18,085 nucleotides of DNA. Source: JBAPRR01 sp049281195. Lineage in GTDB: Bacteria > Actinomycetota > Acidimicrobiia > Acidimicrobiales > CAVXTF01. The stretch's first letter is position 1; each line of letters starts with the position of its first letter. Positions 14,985 through 18,085 of this stretch are shown here, piece after piece. The position numbers and the translations under genes were made by a program. The stretch is from positions 1-18,085 of the forward strand of contig JBAPRR010000230.1 in NCBI GenBank assembly GCA_049281195.1, written 5' to 3'. The notes under the pieces are model-generated. The model was not told the DNA's origin and did not search any database. It saw nothing but the letters and a program-made list of their open reading frames with translations.

Positions 14985-15578
14985 TCAGGAAGCCGGCGTG
15001 TCTCCGACGGAAGCTTCGGGGACGCCGCCCACGTTGTCAGACGGAATGCCACCGACGTTGCCGGAGGGAATGCCTCCCACATTGCCCGACGGGATGCCTC
15101 CTCCGACATTGCCCGACGGGATGCCGCCGACGTTTCCCGAAGGAGCGCCGACATTGGCGGCGGGGACGCCCACGTTGCTCGTCGGGATGCCGCCACCGGT
15201 GTAAATCGGAGCGGCGTTCGGGTCCTGGGCGTTCACGTTCACCACGCTTCCCTGCGGGACGTTGGCGACAGGCGGTGCCATTCCACCGGCGGCGTCGGTT
15301 GTGGCGTTGACGCCAGGGTCTGGCGACAGGTCGATCGGACCGTTCTGCGCCTCGAAGGCGTCGAGCTGGGCGATCACGCCGGCGATCTTGGTGGGGGTCT
15401 GGTTGTCTGCACGACCGCGTTCGGTCGCAAAGGTGTAAGCGCCCAGATCACGAAGAAGCGTGTCGGACTGCTTTTTCGTTTGGAAACCTTCGATCTTTGC
15501 CTGGCCGGCCTTTCCAGCTTCTTGTGCTTTTTCGGCCAGCTGCGTCGCCTGAGCCTTGACCTTGTCCATGAGTCCCAT
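14985..15578 (-). CDS. Hypothetical protein with C-terminal Gly-Pro-Ser-Gly-Asn-Val repeats
   Basis: A 197-residue protein. Residues 1-80 are a charged helical region (MGLMDKVKAQATQLAEKAQE, then AGKAGQAKIEGFQTKKQSD and LLRDLGAYTFATERGRA), similar to small uncharacterised actinobacterial proteins; no signal peptide or membrane segment is seen. The C-terminal ~70 residues are about eight 7-9-residue repeats, mostly GGIPSGNV with variants such as GVPAANV, GAPSGNV and GGVPEASV. This tail is rich in Gly, Pro and Asn and is probably disordered or elastin-like. ATG 15578 is chosen because AGAGAGG lies seven bases upstream; the frame remains open to 15677, but that part is not protein-like. ATP-grasp follows after 25 bases. 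The function is unknown. Confidence 0.75.
   Translation of the reverse strand: MGLMDKVKAQATQLAEKAQEAGKAGQAKIEGFQTKKQSDTLLRDLGAYTFATERGRADNQTPTKIAGVIAQLDAFEAQNGPIDLSPDPGVNATTDAAGGMAPPVANVPQGSVVNVNAQDPNAAPIYTGGGIPTSNVGVPAANVGAPSGNVGGIPSGNVGGGIPSGNVGGIPSGNVGGIPSDNVGGVPEASVGDTPAS
15007..15195. repeat. Coding tandem repeat, about eight 21-27 bp units
   Basis: Seven clear units begin ACGTT or ACATT on the plus strand (15031, 15055, 15079, 15106, 15130, 15151 and 15172), with lengths 24, 24, 27, 24, 21, 21 and 24; a diverged unit starts at 15007. All lengths are multiples of three, so the minus-strand reading frame is preserved and the other frames also stay open, which produces long spurious ORFs on both strands. 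Confidence 0.9.
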
Positions 15579-15584
15579 GGTTCG

Positions 15585-15592
15585 ACCTCTCT
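15585..15592 (-). promoter_or_regulatory. Ribosome binding site deciding the repeat-protein start
   Basis: On the minus strand AGAGAGGT ends about six to seven bases before ATG 15578. It is the main reason to prefer this ATG over the longer open frame. Confidence 0.7.
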
Positions 15593-15689
15593 GTGAGTCC
15601 CGATTTATGTGTCCTGCACCTGCGGGCGCCGTGCTCCGGAACAAATAGAGACTAAACCGCTTTGACCGGGAGTCCACATAGCTGGCTGA

Positions 15690-16592
15690 TCAGTCGTCGG
15701 GATCGAGCTCGTCGATGTAGCCGAGCGAGACCGTGGGAGGCCGGGCCGTCCAGCCGACCCCGGGCCACTTCAGCCAGCCACTTCCGGCAAGCGCTCCACC
15801 GTCGGGATGCAGCGACGAGCCGGTGATGTAAGAGGACATGTCCGAGGCCAGGAACAGGGCGCAGTTACCGATGTCTTCGATCACGCCCTTTCGAGCGAGC
15901 GGGATCTGCATCTCGTCGAGCGGATCCGCCATCGTGTCGGTCAGGTCGCCACCTCGGACTCCCTCCGTTTGCCCGGCCCTCAGGAACTTGCCCATGCCGA
16001 CCGTGGGCACGATGTCAGGAGCGATGGTGTTGACGCGGATCCGATCCGGACCGAGCTCGACGGCGAGGATCCGCGACAGCTGGGTCACGGCGGCCTTCAT
16101 CGACGCGTAGACGGCGTATCCGGGGGCGGCGCGGTGCGCCTCGATCGAGGTGATGGTCATGATGCTTCCGCCGTTTCCGAACGCTTTCATCCGCTTTGCG
16201 GCGAGGCGGATCGAGTTGACCACCCACGTGTAGTTGGTGCGGATGAGCACATCTACGCCCTTCGTGCTCACGTCCACGAAAGCAGAGCGGAAGGTTCCGC
16301 CGGCCACGTTGACCACAACGTCGAGACGATCGAACGTCTCGTCGACGCGCTCGTAGAACTTCTCGAGGGCGGGCTCCTCGCGGACGTCGATGACCTCCTC
16401 GATCACGGTCACGCCGAGCGACCTCGCCTCTTCCACAGTCGACGCCAGCGACTCGGCGTCGCGGTCGCAAAGGGCCAGGTTCATCCCAGCACGGGCGAAG
16501 TCCAATGCCACCGCCTGGCCCAGACCACCGCCTCCGCCTCCCACAAAGGCCACCTTGCCCTTGAGGCCGGCGCGGTCTTCGAGAAAGGACAT
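15690..16592 (-). CDS. Short-chain dehydrogenase/reductase (SDR)
   Basis: A 300-residue classical SDR. The cofactor loop is FVGGGGGGLGQA (17-27), with glycines replacing the usual TGxxxG start. Asp43 in ALCDRDAES at the end of beta-2 favours NAD(H) over NADP(H). VVVNVAGGTF (93-101) is the NNAG motif with Val. Ser149 (TITSIEA) and the Y162-x3-K166 pair (YASMKAA) complete the catalytic set. VNTIAPDIVPTVGMG follows, then YITGSSLHPDGGALAG. It oxidises or reduces an alcohol/ketone; the substrate is unknown. The C-terminus (GWLKWPGVGWTARPPTVSLG) is longer and more aromatic than usual and may shape the substrate pocket. ATG 16592 is chosen because the open frame upstream is low-complexity. No ribosome site precedes it. 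It may be upstream of the repeat protein in one transcript, with a 111-base gap. Confidence 0.9.
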   Translation of the reverse strand: MSFLEDRAGLKGKVAFVGGGGGGLGQAVALDFARAGMNLALCDRDAESLASTVEEARSLGVTVIEEVIDVREEPALEKFYERVDETFDRLDVVVNVAGGTFRSAFVDVSTKGVDVLIRTNYTWVVNSIRLAAKRMKAFGNGGSIMTITSIEAHRAAPGYAVYASMKAAVTQLSRILAVELGPDRIRVNTIAPDIVPTVGMGKFLRAGQTEGVRGGDLTDTMADPLDEMQIPLARKGVIEDIGNCALFLASDMSSYITGSSLHPDGGALAGSGWLKWPGVGWTARPPTVSLGYIDELDPDD

Positions 16593-16680
16593 CGGCGCGG
16601 ACGTTAGCCGCAGGTGGGGAGGAGTACGCCGCTGGTCAGGGCCGATCAAGGCCTGGCGCTGCGAGGTCGATGACCAGACC

Positions 16681-17274
16681 GTGAATGGGTCGAGAACCGC
16701 GGCGATGCGCGCCGCCGCCAAGTTCGGACGCTGGCGCTTTCAGGTATTCGTGGGGATCTCCGCACTGGCCATCGCCGTCGTTTTCGTCATCGTCACTGTG
16801 ACCGGAGCCTCGAATATCGCCAACTTCTTTCTCAAGGGCTCGGGCACTGCGACGGTCCAGATCCAGCTCGGAACTGATGTCCCGAAATTCGCCGGTTCAC
16901 TCGGTAAGGCCCACCTGGCCGGGCAGGTGAAGGGCGAGGGCTACGAGCCGAAGGCAACGGTTTCGGGAACGATCGACGGCACGAGGTTCAAGTTCGACGG
17001 CACCTTGGTCGTACCGAAGACGGCCAACGGGCAATACGACCTGTACGACCTGTACATCCGCGCAAGTGGGACGTTCGGTTCGATGCCGGTGAAGGGCACA
17101 CTTGACTGGGTCTTTCCGCACAACCTTCGGGCGCGCGAAGCGGACGTGAATTCAGAAAGCATCCCCATGACGGTGCAGGGGACCGTGGGATCCCACCAGC
17201 TGAGGGGTTCGGGTGTGGTGACGTCTCGTGGAAGCAACCGGATGACCGCCGTCTTCCACTATTCGATCTCGTAG
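16681..17274 (+). CDS. Membrane-anchored hypothetical protein with beta-rich outer domain
   Basis: A ~197-residue protein. A basic N-terminus (SRTAAMRAAAKFGRWRF) precedes one membrane helix at about 21-41 (QVFVGISALAIAVVFVIVTV), then a soluble, probably extracytoplasmic domain of alternating strands (GTATVQIQLGTDVPKF, AHLAGQVKGEGYEPKATVSG, RFKFDGTLVVPKTANGQYDL, GVVTSRGSNRMTAVFHYSIS). There is no cysteine in the outer part and no lipobox. I do not recognise the family. The start is uncertain between GTG 16681 and ATG 16705; neither has a good ribosome site, and codons further upstream overlap the SDR antisense. It diverges from the SDR (start 16592) across ~88 bases and converges with the DUF1543 gene. 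Confidence 0.65.
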   Translation: MNGSRTAAMRAAAKFGRWRFQVFVGISALAIAVVFVIVTVTGASNIANFFLKGSGTATVQIQLGTDVPKFAGSLGKAHLAGQVKGEGYEPKATVSGTIDGTRFKFDGTLVVPKTANGQYDLYDLYIRASGTFGSMPVKGTLDWVFPHNLRAREADVNSESIPMTVQGTVGSHQLRGSGVVTSRGSNRMTAVFHYSIS

Positions 17275-17302
17275 CCGGTCGATCTAACTAGCCGGGCCTT
17301 TT

Positions 17303-17360
17303 CAGCACCTCAGCACCTCAGCACCTCGCCAGCCGGCCGCCGGCTGCCGGCTGCCGGCAG
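17303..17360. repeat. 8-bp x3 and 7-bp x2-3 repeats with hairpin between convergent genes
   Basis: CAGCACCT is repeated three times exactly (17303-17326). It is followed by CAGCCGG (17330-17336), a three-base spacer and CCGGCTG (17340-17346), a seven-base-pair hairpin, then another CCGGCTG and a partial copy to 17360. This fills most of the gap between two convergent stops (17274 and 17381) and could act as a bidirectional terminator without a T-tract. Confidence 0.7.
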
Positions 17361-17380
17361 TCCGCAACTCGAGGCAAGCC

Positions 17381-17659
17381 TCAGTCGGGCGTCGGGTCGT
17401 AGGTGTTGTCGGCCGAGGCGTGGGGGGACTCGTCGGTCGGCGAAAGCGACACGGCGTAACCGTCGATGATGTCGAGTTCCTGGACCATGTCGACATGGGG
17501 CTTCGGGTCGTCGCCGCCCCACTTGGCCCTCGCTTGCTTGCGGGCGGCCAGAAGGTCATCGGCTACGACGAAGACAACCTCGTGGTCCTCTCCGATGCGG
17601 CCCGGGGCCGGGTCACCCCCCAGATAGACGGCGTACAGCCGCTGATCAGGCTCTGTCAT
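17381..17659 (-). CDS. DUF1543-family protein
   Basis: A 92-residue protein matching the small DUF1543 domain: RLYAVYLGGDPAPGRIGEDH near the N-terminus (the LGG and GR-x2-EDH pattern), VVFVVADDLLAARKQARAKW, then HVDMVQELDIIDGYAVSL. The family is small, cytoplasmic and of unknown function. The last ~20 residues (SPTDESPHASADNTYDPTPD) are an acidic, disordered tail. ATG 17659 has no Shine-Dalgarno; the TAAGTT eight bases upstream would suit a leaderless transcript. A strong perfect hairpin lies 14 bases upstream of the start. Confidence 0.75.
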   Translation of the reverse strand: MTEPDQRLYAVYLGGDPAPGRIGEDHEVVFVVADDLLAARKQARAKWGGDDPKPHVDMVQELDIIDGYAVSLSPTDESPHASADNTYDPTPD

Positions 17660-17673
17660 GAGGGGGCAACTTA

Positions 17674-17700
17674 CCGGCGCACCGGAGTCCGGTGCGCCGG
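17674..17700 (-). terminator. Perfect 13-bp inverted repeat between two minus-strand genes
   Basis: CCGGCGCACCGGA (17674-17686) and TCCGGTGCGCCGG (17688-17700) are exact reverse complements around a single G. As RNA this gives a very stable stem. It starts 11 bases after the stop of the upstream minus-strand gene and ends 14 bases before the DUF1543 start. No T-tract follows. A terminator for the upstream gene is most likely; an operator for DUF1543 is possible. Confidence 0.65.
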
Positions 17701-17711
17701 CGTTCGCCTGT

Positions 17712-18085
17712 TCAGCTCGCTACGGCGCAACTCGCAGTACTCGAGGTGCCGTTGGTCTGTTCGGAGCCCATCGTCGGCGACGGCTCGGATCCGAGCGCCG
17801 CGGTGTGGACCCGGGTGAGGTTGTTGGTCTCGCCCGTGAAACCTTGGTTCAGGCAGGACGGGGCCGACGAGCTGGTGGCCTGGAGAGTCGTCACCGCCTC
17901 GAGTGTCGAAGCCGGACTGGTATTGAAGTTCGCCTCGGCTCCCCCCGCGTCACCGAAAACGCCCCACTCGGTCGTATTCCATGCCTTGGCGAGGTCGAGC
18001 TTGCTGTCGCTGCCGGAGGCGCTCGACGCCTGCCCCGTTTCCGAGTTCGTCATGGTGATCTTGTCGTTGCCGCTAGCAGCAGCGG
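17712..18085 (-). CDS. C-terminal part of a probably exported hypothetical protein
   Basis: The reading frame stays open from its stop at 17712 to the window edge, so the ATG at 18053 is probably internal and the true start lies outside. The ~124 visible residues are rich in Ser, Thr, Ala, Asn and Gly and begin with an AAASGNDKITMTN stretch. A WNTTEWGVFGDAGGAEANF segment follows, and two Cys residues (SSAPSCLNQGF and STASCAVAS) could form a disulfide. This composition suggests an extracytoplasmic protein. The family is not recognised. It is followed by the strong hairpin at 17674-17700. Confidence 0.6.
   Translation of the reverse strand, partial: AAASGNDKITMTNSETGQASSASGSDSKLDLAKAWNTTEWGVFGDAGGAEANFNTSPASTLEAVTTLQATSSSAPSCLNQGFTGETNNLTRVHTAALGSEPSPTMGSEQTNGTSSTASCAVAS

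Noticed and set aside
14960..15196. Open-frame extension upstream of the ATP-grasp start
   Set aside because: It is a second frame of the coding repeat; units that are multiples of three keep all frames open.
14998..15204. Plus-strand Pro-rich repeat ORF with many Met codons antisense to the repeat protein
   Set aside because: It is a mirror of the coding repeat, with no ribosome site or independent support.
16390..16680. N-terminal extension of the membrane protein
   Set aside because: Antisense to the SDR, with composition of a shadow frame.

Overview
The window reads as a GC-rich actinobacterial chromosome segment, possibly Acidimicrobiia-like. The evidence is the strong G/C bias at third codon positions, frequent GTG starts (and one probable TTG), several genes with no visible Shine-Dalgarno or an apparently leaderless start, and gene families typical of Actinomycetota: a HelD/HelR-like RNA polymerase ATPase, a MocR regulator, an acyl-CoA dehydrogenase next to a crotonase, and an SDR. 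The placement comes from gene content and style only. I see no rRNA, tRNA, CRISPR array, transposase or phage gene.

Layout. 1-3105: a partial minus-strand gene with a promoter that looks leaderless, an SRPBCC protein (+), an alpha/beta hydrolase (-) and a nitronate monooxygenase-like flavoprotein (-), whose upstream region carries a 9-bp repeat in five perfect copies. 3106-7189: a SulP-STAS anion transporter (-), divergent from a two-gene (+) unit encoding a gluconate 2-dehydrogenase subunit 3-like protein and a GMC dehydrogenase with a cysteine cluster. The junction of these two genes is a triplicated 14-bp stop/start element. 7190-7514 holds no convincing gene. 7515-9718: acyl-CoA dehydrogenase (-) and crotonase (+) diverge around a short region with an 18-bp direct repeat. 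9808-11904: the HelD/HelR-like ATPase (+). 11911-14004: a PNPOx-fold FMN protein (-) and a MocR/PdxR-type PLP-dependent regulator (+) diverge from a 36-bp gap. 13976-16592: an SDR, a small protein with a C-terminal Gly-Pro-Asn-Val repeat, and an ATP-grasp enzyme, all (-). 16681-18085: a membrane-anchored beta-rich protein (+), a DUF1543 protein (-), and the C-terminal part of a probably exported protein (-) that runs off the edge.

How they fit together. The hydrolase, nitronate monooxygenase, GMC dehydrogenase, acyl-CoA dehydrogenase, crotonase and SDR form a scattered catabolic/redox set rather than one visible pathway. The tightest functional pairs are subunit-3/GMC, acyl-CoA dehydrogenase/crotonase, and MocR/PNPOx. 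The repeat protein and ATP-grasp pair is the most open-ended.

The most unusual sequence-level feature is the number of short tandem duplications at gene boundaries: 14 bp x3, 9 bp x5, 18 bp x2, 12 bp x2, 8 bp x3 and 7 bp x2-3, plus a coding 21-27 bp repeat x8. One of them has apparently turned a single GTGA overlap into a ladder of mini-ORFs. I did not find a clearly new defence or biosynthetic system. The best candidates for follow-up are the subunit-3/GMC pair without a Tat signal, and the repeat protein with its ATP-grasp neighbour.
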